Of a DNA stretch of 64,000 nt, positions 21,159-33,882 are shown one piece after another. Where the stretch lies: positions 868,001 to 932,000 of the forward strand of contig NZ_QXJC01000001.1 of assembly GCF_003570885.1 (NCBI RefSeq). The letters run 5' to 3'. A model generated the notes under the pieces. That model ran no database searches and was not told the origin of the DNA. It worked only from the letters and a program-made list of their open reading frames with translations. Position 1 is the stretch's first letter; every line of letters starts with the position of its first letter. Source of the stretch: Simplicispira hankyongi. GTDB taxonomy: Bacteria > Pseudomonadota > Gammaproteobacteria > Burkholderiales > Burkholderiaceae_C. A program made the translations under genes and the position numbers.

Positions 21159-22381
21159 GGCTTGGCTCCGTCAGGGTGCCGCACGGCAATCTGCTCGATC
21201 AGTTGCTGCGCCAGCACACGCTTGCTGGCGCGCGGCAGTTCGCTGTGGCCCTGCGCATCCACCAAAAGCAGGGCGTTGTCGTCCTGCCCGAAGGTGGCCG
21301 GGCCGATGTTGCCGACCAGCAGCGGCACGCCCTTGCGTGCGCGTTTGGCGGTAGCGTGCACCAGCAGGTCGTGGCTTTCGGCTGCAAAGCCCACGCAGTA
21401 CAGCGCACCGCTGTGGGCACGTTCCGACTGCGCCACAGTGGCCAGAATGTCGGGGTTTTCGGCAAAGGCGAGCGTGGGCGCAGTGCCGCTGCCGTCTTTC
21501 TTGACCTTTTCTTGCGATGCACTGGCAGGTCGCCAGTCGGCCACCGCAGCCGTTGCTATAAAAATAGTAGCTTCCTGCGCAAGCGGAATCACCGCGTCGT
21601 ACATATTTTGTGCAGAAACCACATTGATTCGGCGCACGCCGCGCGGCGTCGGTAGCGCCACCGGGCCGGCGACCAGGGTCACCTCGGCACCCGCCTCGCG
21701 GGCAGCGCGGGCGATGGCAAAACCCATCTTGCCGCTCGAATGGTTAGTGATGCCACGCACCGGGTCGATGGCTTCAAAGGTGGGGCCGGCGGTGACGAGT
21801 ACCTTTTGTCCGGCCAGCCGCTTGGGCTGAAAGAATGCCACCACTTCTTCGAGCAGATCCTGGGGTTCGAGCATGCGCCCGTCGCCGGTTTCGCCGCAGG
21901 CTTGGTCGCCGTAGCCCACGCCCAGTACCACGGCGCCGTCCTGCTGCACCTGCACGAGGTTGCGTTGCGTGGCGGGGTGCGCCCACATCTCGCGGTTCAT
22001 GGCAGGGGCAAGCAGCAGCGGCACCCGCTCCACGGGCCGCGCCAGGCACATCAGTGCCAGCAGATCGTCTGCCGCCCCGTGCGCCAACTTGACCACGAAA
22101 TCTGCACTACAGGGCGCGACGACGATGGCGTCGGCCTCGCGGCTGAGGTTGATGTGCGGCATGTTGTTGTCCGCCCGCGCGTCCCACTGCGAGGTGAAAA
22201 CCGGCCGATTGCTCAGTGCCTGCATGGTAACGGGCGTCATGAACTGCTCGGCCGCCTGCGTCATCACCACTTGCACGCTGGCGCCGGCTTTGACGAGGGC
22301 GCGGCAAAACTCGGCCGCCTTGTAACAGGCGATGCCACCAGTGAGCCCAAGGACGATGTGTTTGCCAGCCAGATCGGTCAT
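21155..22381 (-). CDS. coaBC: Bifunctional phosphopantothenoylcysteine decarboxylase/synthetase
   Basis: 408 residues. It makes 4'-phosphopantetheine for coenzyme A. The N-terminal flavin-dependent CoaC half has [11 protein letters not shown], the active-site His in [19 protein letters not shown], and the catalytic Cys in [13 protein letters not shown]. The C-terminal CoaB half has [33 protein letters not shown] and the lysine motif EKVKK. Part of a palindromic repeat matches residues about 264-276. The ATG at 22381 opens the operon coaBC-unknown-dut; pyrG is divergent. Confidence 0.97.
   Translation of the reverse strand: MTDLAGKHIVLGLTGGIACYKAAEFCRALVKAGASVQVVMTQAAEQFMTPVTMQALSNRPVFTSQWDARADNNMPHINLSREADAIVVAPCSADFVVKLAHGAADDLLALMCLARPVERVPLLLAPAMNREMWAHPATQRNLVQVQQDGAVVLGVGYGDQACGETGDGRMLEPQDLLEEVVAFFQPKRLAGQKVLVTAGPTFEAIDPVRGITNHSSGKMGFAIARAAREAGAEVTLVAGPVALPTPRGVRRINVVSAQNMYDAVIPLAQEATIFIATAAVADWRPASASQEKVKKDGSGTAPTLAFAENPDILATVAQSERAHSGALYCVGFAAESHDLLVHATAKRARKGVPLLVGNIGPATFGQDDNALLLVDAQGHSELPRASKRVLAQQLIEQIAVRHPDGAKP
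21555..21590 (+). repeat. Palindromic element copy 4 (left half), inside coaBC
   Basis: GCTATAAAAATAGTAGCTTC followed by CTGCGCAAGCGG matches the A/T-rich left arm and first core arm of the element; the right half is missing. In the coaBC frame it encodes [11 protein letters not shown], which also fits the normal CoaB strand, so it may be convergence rather than insertion. Confidence 0.4.
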
Positions 22382-22434
22382 GGCGGCAATGTAGCAGAGG
22401 GTCTGGCGGCGCCAGCGGCGCGAGGCCCAGTGCC

Positions 22435-25006
<2,572 letters not shown>

Positions 25007-25008
25007 GC

Positions 25009-25299
25009 ATGGCCAGTGGATACATCATTGCCTCGGTCGAAGTCACCCACCCCGAGCAGTACGAAGAATACAAAAAATGGAGCAGTGAAGCCATGCGGGT
25101 GCACGGCGCCGAAGTCTGCATCCGCGGCGGCAAGGTGGACGTGCTGGAAGGCGACTGGACCCCAGGGCGTACCGTGGTCCTCAAGTTCCCCAGCTTTGAT
25201 GCCGCACGCGCCTTCCACGATTCGCCCGAGTACCGCAAGGCCCGCGCCGCGCGTGAAGGCGCTGCCATCATGCGCATGGTCTGCGTGGAAGGCGTGTGA
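25009..25299 (+). CDS. DUF1330 family protein
   Basis: 96 residues, a dimeric alpha-beta-barrel-type small protein: GYIIASVEVTHPEQYEEYKK, then GGKVDVLEGDWTPGRTVVLKFPSFDAA and SPEYRKARAAREGAA. The family is widespread with no assigned reaction. The ATG at 25009 follows the kdsA stop by two bases, so it is in the pyrG-kdsA transcript. The stop is followed by a palindromic repeat before eno. Confidence 0.9.
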   Translation: MASGYIIASVEVTHPEQYEEYKKWSSEAMRVHGAEVCIRGGKVDVLEGDWTPGRTVVLKFPSFDAARAFHDSPEYRKARAAREGAAIMRMVCVEGV

Positions 25300-25311
25300 T
25301 TCGCTCTGAAT

Positions 25312-25369
25312 AGAATAGCTGCCTGCGCATATCCAATAAGCGCTGGAAGCCAATTTTGCTTGAATTTTG
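25312..25369 (+). repeat. Palindromic element copy 5, upstream of eno
   Basis: AGAATAGCTGCCTGCGCATA, then TCCAATAAGCGCTGGAAGCC, then AATTTTGCTTGAATTTT. It fills most of the 115-bp gap between the DUF1330 gene and eno. The left core arm is slightly degraded (GCGCATAT). Confidence 0.85.
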
Positions 25370-25396
25370 CGCGCTGGCGCGCACACCCCGGATTGA

Positions 25397-26698
<1,302 letters not shown>

Positions 26699-26727
26699 TC
26701 CACACCTGGGCCGCGAAGCTTCCCGCC

Positions 26728-27003
26728 ATGGGCTCACGCATCGTCACCGTGGTGCTGCTTGTATTGCTGGCCTCGCTTCAGGGCCAGCTGTGGTTAGGAC
26801 GCGGCAGCGTGCCGCGCGTGGCCAGCATGCAGCAGCAACTGCGCTCGCAGCAGGACGCCAACGAGGCAGCGGCCGAGTCCAACCAGCGGCTGGCCTCCGA
26901 GGTGCAAGACCTGCGCGAGGGCCTGGACATGGTGGAAGAAAAGGCGCGCAGCGAATTGGGCATGGTCAAGCCCAACGAGATCTTCGTACAGTACCTGCCA
27001 TAA
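26728..27003 (+). CDS. ftsB: Cell division protein FtsB
   Basis: 91 residues. A bitopic divisome protein that forms a complex with FtsL and FtsQ. One N-terminal membrane helix (IVTVVLLVLLASLQGQLWLG), then a coiled coil over residues 30-75, and the C-terminal EKARSELGMVKPNEIFVQ motif typical of FtsB. It lies 29 bp after eno, the same linkage as in E. coli. Confidence 0.94.
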   Translation: MGSRIVTVVLLVLLASLQGQLWLGRGSVPRVASMQQQLRSQQDANEAAAESNQRLASEVQDLREGLDMVEEKARSELGMVKPNEIFVQYLP

Positions 27004-27060
27004 CCCGCCCGCAGCCAGGTCCAACCAGCAGGTGGTGCGCGCCAACCCGCGCACGTGAAA

Positions 27061-27105
27061 CTTTCACGGAGCCGTCACAGCGCTGACATGGACGCTGCCT
27101 AAATT
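27061..27105 (+). promoter_or_regulatory. Candidate PhoB (Pho box) promoter of olsBA
   Basis: Three 7-mers, CTTTCAC (27061-27067), CCGTCAC (27072-27078) and CTGACAT (27083-27089), are each separated by exactly four bases and each match six of seven positions of the Pho half-site CTGTCAY. Ten bases further on is a -10-like TAAATT (27100-27105), the distance expected of a PhoB-activated promoter, and there is no separate -35. The olsB ATG is at 27134. Confidence 0.65.
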
Positions 27106-27133
27106 GTGTTTCAAGGTAACTCTGGAACACACG

Positions 27134-27889
27134 ATGACCACTGCCTCCACCAGCGCCCGTATCGCGGCGCGTTCTGTCCATCGCAACATGTCGGTGGGCC
27201 TGGCCGAAACCCCGCGCGAAATTCTGGAAGCGCAAAAGCTGCGCTACAGCGTGTTCGCAGGCGAGCTCGGCGCCCGGCTGCGCACCCGCATGCCGCAGGT
27301 TGACCAGGACATCTTCGACCCCTATTGCGAGCACCTGGTGGTGCGCGACGAAAATACCGGAGCGGTGGTCGGCACCTACCGCATCCTGTCGCCGGAGCAG
27401 GCCGTCAAGATTGGCGGCTACTACTCGGAAGGCGAGTTTGATCTCACACGTCTGCAGCACCTGCGTCCGCGGATGGTGGAAATCGGGCGGTCTTGTGTGC
27501 ACGCCGATTACCGCAGCGGCGCCACCATCACCCTGCTGTGGGCAGGCCTGGCACGCTACATGCTGCAGCGCCGCTACGACTACCTGATAGGCTGCGCCAG
27601 CATGAGCATGGCAGATGGTGGGCATGCCGCTGCCAGCGCCTACCGAGGGCTGCACGAGCACATGAGCCCGCTGGAATACCGAGTGTTTCCCCGTTGCCGG
27701 CTACCGCTGGAGGCATTGGACCAGGACTTGCCCGCCACACTGCCGCCGCTCATCAAGGGCTATCTGCGCGCCGGTGCCTGGGTGTGTGGAGACCCCGCCT
27801 GGGACCCTGATTTCAACACCGCCGACCTGCCCCTCCTGATGCCGATCGCGCGCCTGGACAGCCGCTACGCCAAACACTTCCTGGGATGA
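27134..27889 (+). CDS. olsB: L-ornithine N-alpha-acyltransferase
   Basis: 251 residues, GNAT acyltransferase (hemolysin-like Acetyltransf_5 family). It transfers a 3-hydroxyacyl group from ACP to ornithine, making lyso-ornithine lipid. Motifs: AQKLRYSVFAGELGAR, DIFDPYCEHLVVRD, VVGTYRIL and EIGRSCVHADYRSGATITLLW. The ATG at 27134 is preceded by a candidate PhoB promoter. The next gene, olsA, overlaps by four bases, which settles the role. Ornithine lipids replace phospholipids when phosphate is scarce. Confidence 0.88.
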   Translation: MTTASTSARIAARSVHRNMSVGLAETPREILEAQKLRYSVFAGELGARLRTRMPQVDQDIFDPYCEHLVVRDENTGAVVGTYRILSPEQAVKIGGYYSEGEFDLTRLQHLRPRMVEIGRSCVHADYRSGATITLLWAGLARYMLQRRYDYLIGCASMSMADGGHAAASAYRGLHEHMSPLEYRVFPRCRLPLEALDQDLPATLPPLIKGYLRAGAWVCGDPAWDPDFNTADLPLLMPIARLDSRYAKHFLG

Positions 27890-28728
27890 ACCCGCCAATC
27901 CGCGTGAACGAGACGCCCGCGCCGCGCGCGCTACAGGTGCTGCGCTGCATGCGGCTGGGCCTGCACCTGTTGTGGGGAGCGGCCACCATTGCCAGCGTTT
28001 ACCCACTTGCCAGCACCTCGGTGCGTCTGCAACTCAAGCGCCGTTGGTCGCGCCAGTTGCTGCGCATGCTGGGCATACGGCTGGACGTGTGCTGGAACAA
28101 CGCGCCAGCAGGCAGTCTGGTGGTGGCCAACCATGTGTCGTGGCTGGACATCTATGCCCTCAATGCCACGCATGCGATGGCCTTCGTGGCCAAGGCGGAC
28201 GTGCGCGCCTGGCCCTTGGTGGGCTGGCTTGCGGCGCGTACGGACACTGTTTTCCTGCGACGCGGCCTGCGCGCCGACGCGCGCGACGCCAACGCCCGTA
28301 TTGCGGCCCTGCTGCAAGCCGGCCAGGACGTAGCCGTGTTTCCAGAAGGCACCACCACCGATGGCAGCACGCTGCTGGACTTTCATGCCGCCCTGCTGCA
28401 GCCGGCAATCGCCACCGGTCGCCCCATCCAACCCGTCGCCATCACGTACCACGACCGCCACGGCCGGCGCAGTGGCGCGGCCGCGTATGCGGGGGATACG
28501 AGCCTGCGTGAGTGCCTGGCGGCGATCCTCGCCTGCCGCAGCCTTGTCGTTCGCGTCAGAGCGGCGCCGCCGCTGCCCACCCAATCTGGGCACCGGCGCG
28601 TGCTGGCGCTGGCCGCGCGCCAAGCCGTGGCGGCACACATGGCGCTTTCGCCCCACCCGCAACCGAACCCACCGCACCGGATGCCCGCTGGGGAGCACCC
28701 TCTCCAAGCCGACGTCGCGACCACCTGA
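27886..28728 (+). CDS. olsA: Lyso-ornithine lipid O-acyltransferase (PlsC family)
   Basis: 280 residues with an N-terminal membrane segment. The PlsC motifs are NHVSWLD (HX4D catalytic dyad), FLRRG and FPEGTTTDG. In the olsBA pair the enzyme adds the ester-linked second acyl chain to lyso-ornithine lipid; a phosphatidic-acid role (1-acylglycerol-3-phosphate acyltransferase) is the alternative but the overlap with olsB favours ornithine lipid. The C-terminal 30 residues are Pro-rich and look unstructured. Convergent with hslO at 22 bp. Confidence 0.85.
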   Translation: MNPPIRVNETPAPRALQVLRCMRLGLHLLWGAATIASVYPLASTSVRLQLKRRWSRQLLRMLGIRLDVCWNNAPAGSLVVANHVSWLDIYALNATHAMAFVAKADVRAWPLVGWLAARTDTVFLRRGLRADARDANARIAALLQAGQDVAVFPEGTTTDGSTLLDFHAALLQPAIATGRPIQPVAITYHDRHGRRSGAAAYAGDTSLRECLAAILACRSLVVRVRAAPPLPTQSGHRRVLALAARQAVAAHMALSPHPQPNPPHRMPAGEHPLQADVATT

Positions 28729-28750
28729 GTCGCCTGCGTTCCTGCGTTGC

Positions 28751-29740
28751 TTACTGTGCACCCTTGGGCGGGGGAGGCTGGAAGACACTGGGGGCAGCAA
28801 AAATTTGGGCGGCATCCACCGCGTCGAAGCGGTACTGCTGGCCGCAGTATTCGCAGCCCACTTCGATCTGCCCTTGCTCGGCCAGGATGCTTTCGGCCTC
28901 TTCTCGCCCCAGGGTTTCCAGCATGCGACCCACGCGCTCGCGGCTGCAGGTGCAGGCAAAGCGCGGGCCCAGCGCACCCTGCTGCGGCGCAAAGCGCGCC
29001 AGGTTTTCCTGCCAGAACAGGCGACGCAGCACGGTATCCACATCCAGCGCCAGCAGCTCCTCGCGCGTCAGGCTGGCGGCCAGCGTGGCGATGCGGTTGT
29101 ATTCCTCATCAGCACCTTGCCCCACCGATTCGCCCTGGCTACCGCCCAGGTTGGCAACGCCTTGCATCGGCATGCGCTGGATCAGCAGGCCTGCCGCCAC
29201 CTGGTCGTCGGCCGCCAGCACCAGCATGGCTTCGAGCTGCTCCGACTGGCGCATGTAATGCGCCAGCACTTCACTCATACTGGAAAGCGGCCGCTCCTGT
29301 GCGTCTACCAGCGGCACCACACCCTGGTAGGGTTGCTGGCCCGGTAGCTTGTCTTTCGGGTCAAGCGTGATCGCGCAGCGCCCGCCGCCGGCGACGTTGA
29401 CCATCTCCGCCAACCGTGCCCCTTCCGGCACCTCGCCCGTAAGAGCCGCCGTGGCGCGCAATGCCAGGTCAGACTGCACCTCCGCCACGGCCAGGCGCAG
29501 CGGCCCGTCGCCAAAAATCTGCAGCACCAGCGTGCCGTTGAATTTGATGGACGACTGCATCAACACGCCCGCCGCTGCCATCTCGCCAAGCAATTCGCGC
29601 ACGGGCACCGGGTAGGCGCCGCTCGTGGTGTTGGCGGCACGGCGCGCCAACATCTCGCGCCAGGCACCGTCCAAGCGCACGATGGCGCCGCGTACCGGTA
29701 TGCCTTCAAAAATAAATTTGTGCAGTTCAGACACGTGCAC
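28751..29740 (-). CDS. hslO: Hsp33 redox-regulated chaperonin
   Basis: 329 residues. A cytosolic holdase activated by oxidation. The N-terminal domain has LLGEMAAAGVLMQSSIKFNG; the zinc-binding switch near the C-terminus has CTC (FACTCSRERV) and CEYC (GCEYCGQQ). Start is GTG at 29740, preceded by AAGGGA; a second GTG two codons later is possible. It lies 6 bp downstream of the carbonic anhydrase gene on the same strand. Confidence 0.95.
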   Translation of the reverse strand: MHVSELHKFIFEGIPVRGAIVRLDGAWREMLARRAANTTSGAYPVPVRELLGEMAAAGVLMQSSIKFNGTLVLQIFGDGPLRLAVAEVQSDLALRATAALTGEVPEGARLAEMVNVAGGGRCAITLDPKDKLPGQQPYQGVVPLVDAQERPLSSMSEVLAHYMRQSEQLEAMLVLAADDQVAAGLLIQRMPMQGVANLGGSQGESVGQGADEEYNRIATLAASLTREELLALDVDTVLRRLFWQENLARFAPQQGALGPRFACTCSRERVGRMLETLGREEAESILAEQGQIEVGCEYCGQQYRFDAVDAAQIFAAPSVFQPPPPKGAQ

Positions 29741-29746
29741 GTTCCC

Positions 29747-30277
29747 TTAATCTTGGTCGATACGGCGCAGGCCGCCGCGAAAACGCCGGGCGTTCTCCAC
29801 GTAATGCTGCGCGCTGGCACGCAGTCCGTCCATCTGCTCGGGTGTGAGCTGGCGCACCACGCGCGCCGGGCTGCCGATGATCATCGAGCCATCGGGGAAT
29901 TCCTTGCCTTCGGTGACCAAGGCGCCGGCACCGACCAGACAGTTCTTGCCAATCTTCGCGCCATTGAGCACCACGGCGCCAATGCCGATCAGGCTCTCGT
30001 CGCCAATGGTGCAGCCGTGCAGCATCACCTTGTGGCCCACGGTAACGCGCTCGCCAATGACCAGCGGCTGGCCGAAATCGGCGTGCAGCACGCTCGCATC
30101 CTGCACGTTGGAGCCAGCACCAATGGTGATGGATTCGGTGTCGCCGCGCACCACCGTGCCAAACCACACACTTGTGTCGTCGTGCAGCACCACGGCACCC
30201 ATCACCTGCGCGCTGTCGGCCACCCAGGCGCTGGGAGCGATCTGCGGAGCTTTGTCGTCCAATGCATACAGGGCCAT
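29747..30277 (-). CDS. Gamma-type carbonic anhydrase-like protein (hexapeptide repeat)
   Basis: 176 residues, left-handed beta-helix built of hexapeptide repeats. The three zinc histidines of the family are visible in [18 protein letters not shown]. Related to YrdA/PaaY; whether it hydrates CO2 or acts on another substrate cannot be said. AAGGA precedes the ATG at 30277. It is divergent from the DUF455 gene and probably co-transcribed with hslO. Confidence 0.9.
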   Translation of the reverse strand: MALYALDDKAPQIAPSAWVADSAQVMGAVVLHDDTSVWFGTVVRGDTESITIGAGSNVQDASVLHADFGQPLVIGERVTVGHKVMLHGCTIGDESLIGIGAVVLNGAKIGKNCLVGAGALVTEGKEFPDGSMIIGSPARVVRQLTPEQMDGLRASAQHYVENARRFRGGLRRIDQD

Positions 30278-30323
30278 ATTCGTCCTTAAGTTCAGTGTTT
30301 CCCAACGCAAGGCGGGGACTTTC

Positions 30324-30329
30324 TACAAT
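30324..30329 (+). promoter_or_regulatory. -10 TACAAT seven bases before the DUF455 start (leaderless candidate)
   Basis: TACAAT ends seven bases before the ATG at 30337; the intervening TGTAGGG touches the start codon too closely to serve as a normal ribosome site. Confidence 0.45.
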
Positions 30330-30336
30330 TGTAGGG

Positions 30337-31167
30337 ATGGAACTCCGACACCGCGCCCTGCAGGTGCTTTGCCTCGCCGATGTAGACCAGAAGGTGGCGG
30401 AAACACTCGAACTGCATACCCAAGCAGCTTCGCTTTCAATAGCGGAAGCGGAAGCGGCACCACCCGAACCCGTCGATTTGCCTGGCCGGCCTGATCGGCC
30501 CGAGTTGCTTGCCCACAGCGCAGTGGCACGCCGCTCGCCTGCCACACCCGGGGGCCGGGCCGTACTGCTGCACGCCATCGCACATATCGAGTTCAACGCC
30601 ATCAACCTGGCGCTGGATGCCATCTGGCGTTTCTCGGACATGCCGCGCGCCTACTACCTCGATTGGCTCAAAGTTGCCGGAGAAGAAGCACGGCATTTCA
30701 GCCTGCTGCGCGAGCACCTGCGCACGCTGGGCCACGACTACGGCGATTTTCCGGCCCACCAAGGCCTGTGGACCATGTGCGAAAAAACGGCCCACGATGC
30801 CATCGCACGCATGGCCCTGGTACCGCGCACGCTGGAGGCGCGCGGCCTGGACGCCACACCGCTGATTCAGCGCAAACTCCGCCAGACGGGTGCGGCCGAC
30901 GCCCTGGCCGCCGCCAATATTCTGGACACCATCCTGCGCGAGGAGATCGGCCATGTGGCCATTGGTAATTTTTGGTATCGGTGGCTGTGCGAGCGCGCAC
31001 AACTCGATCCACAGGTGCACTATGCACATTTGGCAGAGCGCTACGCGGCGCCGCGCCCCAGGCCGCCGCTGAATACCGAGGCCCGGCGGCGCGCCGGATT
31101 CACCGAATCCGAGTTGGCCTGGCTTGCGTATGGAGATACAGAGCCAAGTAGGGACGATGCTTTCTAG
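30337..31167 (+). CDS. DUF455 family ferritin-like protein
   Basis: 276 residues, helical. Conserved carboxylate/histidine motifs of a ferritin-like di-metal fold: AHIEFNAINLALDAIWRF, AGEEARHFSLLREHL and EEIGHVAIGNFWYRW, with GDFPAHQGLW between. The family is common in proteobacteria; a role in tRNA modification or oxygen chemistry has been suggested for relatives but nothing is firm. Start at 30337 is supported by TACAAT seven bases upstream. Divergent from the carbonic anhydrase gene. Confidence 0.88.
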   Translation: MELRHRALQVLCLADVDQKVAETLELHTQAASLSIAEAEAAPPEPVDLPGRPDRPELLAHSAVARRSPATPGGRAVLLHAIAHIEFNAINLALDAIWRFSDMPRAYYLDWLKVAGEEARHFSLLREHLRTLGHDYGDFPAHQGLWTMCEKTAHDAIARMALVPRTLEARGLDATPLIQRKLRQTGAADALAAANILDTILREEIGHVAIGNFWYRWLCERAQLDPQVHYAHLAERYAAPRPRPPLNTEARRRAGFTESELAWLAYGDTEPSRDDAF

Positions 31168-31241
31168 AATGGTGCCCAACGCGCTGCTGCATGCCCACAC
31201 GGGCCCGCCAGCCTGATGTTGTAGTTTTATGACCCAATCCG

Positions 31242-32504
31242 ATGTCCAGTTCTGATTCGCTTGACCCCCTCAGCCCGCCGCCAACGCCCCAGCCGTCGGT
31301 GGCCATGATTGCGCGCCAGGCGATTGTCAATTCCCAGCAGGCCGTCATAGGCTATGAGCTGTTCAACCGTTCGCGCACCGGGCCCGGACACACGGCAGCC
31401 ACTGACGTTGCGCTGGTGTTCAGCGCCCTCTCGCATGCCGGCACCGAAGACCTGGTGGGCAAGAAGCTGCTTTTCGTGAACTGCACGCACGAAAGCCTGG
31501 CAGGAGGTCACCTGGAGCTGATCGACCCGGACAAGGTGGTGCTGGAGATTCCACCACTCGGCCACGTGGCTACCGACGAGGTCGGCACCCGGCTGCCCAT
31601 GCTCGCTGTATTACGTGAGCGCGGCTTCCATTTGGCCTTCAACCACACTGTGCTGCAGTCCGCCTACGCGGCCTGGCTTCCCCTGGCGGACTACATCAAG
31701 CTCGACCTCTCGGTGCTGGCGCCAGACCAGTTGGCGGTGCTCATCAGCTACGCCGGGCGGCACTCACAGGCCGAGCTGGTGGCAGAGAAAGTGGAAACAG
31801 CGCAGCAGTACGACATGGCGTCGAGCCATGGCATTGCCCTGTTCCAGGGCTACTGGTTTGCCCGGCCTTCGCTGGTGCAGGCACGGCTGGTCACGCCCTC
31901 ACAGACAGCGATCCTGGAATTGATAAGCCTGGTACGCAAGCAGGCCAGCACAGACGCCATTGAAGAAGTCCTCAAAAAGGACGCTGGGCTGGCCTTCAAC
32001 CTCATGCGCCTCATCAACTCTTCTGGCTTTGGCATGACGCGCGAGATCACCTCGTTCCGCCAGGCGGTGATGCTGATGGGCCTCAAAAAGCTCTTTCGCT
32101 GGGCCGCGCTGCTGCTCACCCTCTCGCGCAACGGCGGGCCACCCCCTTCGGTGGGCAGCACTGCCGTGGTACGTGGGCGGCTGATGGAGCTGCTGGCACT
32201 GGAGATTTTCGACCAGGAACTGGCCGACGAAGCTTTCGTCGCCGGCATCTTCTCGCTGCTCGACACCATGCTGGGCATGCCCATGGAATCGGCGCTGCAG
32301 CTCATCACCGTGCCCGAACCGGTCTCGGCTGCGCTCTTGCGGCGCGAAGGCCCGCTGGGCAAGCTGCTCCTGCTGGCGCAGGCCTGCGAGAGCAGTGACG
32401 ACGGGGCATTCGACCACGCAGCGCACGCGCTGGGTCTCTCCAGCTCGCAGATCAACGGCGCGCACCTGCAGGCCCTGGCTTGGGCCGACCAGGTAGAAGA
32501 CTGA
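31242..32504 (+). CDS. EAL-HDOD regulatory protein (YuxH-like), first paralogue
   Basis: 420 residues. N-terminal degenerate EAL domain (about 18-235) followed by an HDOD domain (about 220-405, LVRKQASTDAIEEVLKKDAGLAFNLMRLINS). The catalytic EAL signature is replaced by GYELFNRS and the other metal ligands are not apparent, so it should not hydrolyse cyclic-di-GMP but might bind it. YuxH/CdgJ relatives affect motility. A CTAGAAT -10 stands at about 31163-31169, 70 bp upstream. A closely similar paralogue follows 78 bp later. Confidence 0.9.
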   Translation: MSSSDSLDPLSPPPTPQPSVAMIARQAIVNSQQAVIGYELFNRSRTGPGHTAATDVALVFSALSHAGTEDLVGKKLLFVNCTHESLAGGHLELIDPDKVVLEIPPLGHVATDEVGTRLPMLAVLRERGFHLAFNHTVLQSAYAAWLPLADYIKLDLSVLAPDQLAVLISYAGRHSQAELVAEKVETAQQYDMASSHGIALFQGYWFARPSLVQARLVTPSQTAILELISLVRKQASTDAIEEVLKKDAGLAFNLMRLINSSGFGMTREITSFRQAVMLMGLKKLFRWAALLLTLSRNGGPPPSVGSTAVVRGRLMELLALEIFDQELADEAFVAGIFSLLDTMLGMPMESALQLITVPEPVSAALLRREGPLGKLLLLAQACESSDDGAFDHAAHALGLSSSQINGAHLQALAWADQVED

Positions 32505-32582
32505 GAAAAGGGCGGCCTCGCGCCTAGAATCGCTGGGAACACGCATCCCGCGCACGCCTTTTTCCCCTCTTCCTTATCGCCC

Positions 32583-33860
32583 ATGTCCCAGCCACCAGAC
32601 AATGCCCCAGAAGACGCTACAGCCTCCCCGGAAGCGGTAGCCGCCAGCGATATGGCGGTGATCGCCCGCCAGGCCATCGTTGACGCCAAGCGCGTGGTTG
32701 TGGGCTACGAACTGTTTGACCGCTCGACCGCGCACGACGCCCACACGGCTGCCAGCGATGCAGCCCTGCTGTTCAACGCGCTGTCCTACGGCGGCGCCGA
32801 AGCGCTGGTGGGCAAGCTCACGGTGTTCATCAACTGCACCCACGAGAGCCTCGCAGGGGGCCACCTGGAACTGGTCCACCCCGACAAGGTCGTACTGGAA
32901 GTGCCGACCTTGCCCGAGGGTGCGACACCAGAAGCCATCGATGCCTGCATCGGCACCTTCGAAGGCCTCAAGACACGCGGCTTCAAACTGGCCTTTGACC
33001 AGCAGGTGCTGCGCCGGCCGTACGCGGGCTGGCTGCCCATGGCCTCGTACATCAAGTTCGACATGTCGGCTTTCAAGCCCGAACTGGCGGCCCCGCTGGT
33101 GCAGTTCGCGCGCAACTACAGCCAGGCCGAACTCGTTGCCGAAAAGGTCGAGACGGCCGAGCAGTTTCAGCGCATGTCCGACCTGGGCGTAAAGCTGTTC
33201 CAGGGCTACTGGTTTGCCAAGCCGTCGATGGTGCAGGCCAAGACAGTCCGGCCCTCGCAGGCCATCATCATCCAGCTCATCAACCTGGTGCGGCGCCAGG
33301 CCAGCAGCGCGGAGATTGAAGATCTGCTCAAAAAAGACCCGACGCTCTCCTTCAACCTGCTGCGCTTCATCAACTCGTCGGGGTTCGGCCTGCAATGCGA
33401 GATCACCTCGTTCCGCCATGCGGTGATGATCCTGGGGCTCAAGAAGCTGTTCCGCTGGGCAGCGCTCTTGCTCACCACTTCGCGCGCCGGCGGCTCGCCA
33501 CCGGCCGTGGGCACCATGGCCGTGGTGCGCGGGCGGCTGATGGAACTGCTCGCCCAGGAACTGCTGCCACAGGAAGAGTGCGACAACGCCTTCGTGGTCG
33601 GCGTTTTTTCCATGCTCGACACCATGCTGGGCATGCCGCTGGAGAGCGCGCTCGGCTCGGTGGCTTTGCCGGAATCCGTGGTCGACGCACTGCTGCACGA
33701 CCGCGGGGTGTTTGCACCCTTCCTGGCTCTCACCAAGGCCTGCGAAAGTGGCGACGAAGCCGCATTTGCCTACAACGCCGGGCAACTGCAGCTCTCGAAC
33801 CACCAGGTCAACTGGGCGCACCTTCAGGCCCTTGCCTGGGCCGAGAGTCTGGGCGAGTAA
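32583..33860 (+). CDS. EAL-HDOD regulatory protein (YuxH-like), second paralogue
   Basis: 425 residues, same architecture as the preceding gene and long shared stretches, for example NCTHESLAGGHLEL, LFQGYWFA, INSSGFG and the HDOD core GLKKLFRWAALLLT. The EAL signature is again lost (GYELFDRS). A separate CTAGAAT -10 (about 32524-32530) precedes it, so the two copies are probably transcribed independently. A tandem duplication followed by divergence. Ends 22 bp before the convergent xerD. Confidence 0.9.
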   Translation: MSQPPDNAPEDATASPEAVAASDMAVIARQAIVDAKRVVVGYELFDRSTAHDAHTAASDAALLFNALSYGGAEALVGKLTVFINCTHESLAGGHLELVHPDKVVLEVPTLPEGATPEAIDACIGTFEGLKTRGFKLAFDQQVLRRPYAGWLPMASYIKFDMSAFKPELAAPLVQFARNYSQAELVAEKVETAEQFQRMSDLGVKLFQGYWFAKPSMVQAKTVRPSQAIIIQLINLVRRQASSAEIEDLLKKDPTLSFNLLRFINSSGFGLQCEITSFRHAVMILGLKKLFRWAALLLTTSRAGGSPPAVGTMAVVRGRLMELLAQELLPQEECDNAFVVGVFSMLDTMLGMPLESALGSVALPESVVDALLHDRGVFAPFLALTKACESGDEAAFAYNAGQLQLSNHQVNWAHLQALAWAESLGE

Positions 33861-33882
33861 GCCCCAGACACCCTAAAGCAAG

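Noticed and set aside
30421-30456. A twelfth palindromic element inside the DUF455 gene (AAGCAGCTTCGCTTTC...)
   Set aside because: Only one arm is faintly similar and the core AGCGCTTAT is missing.
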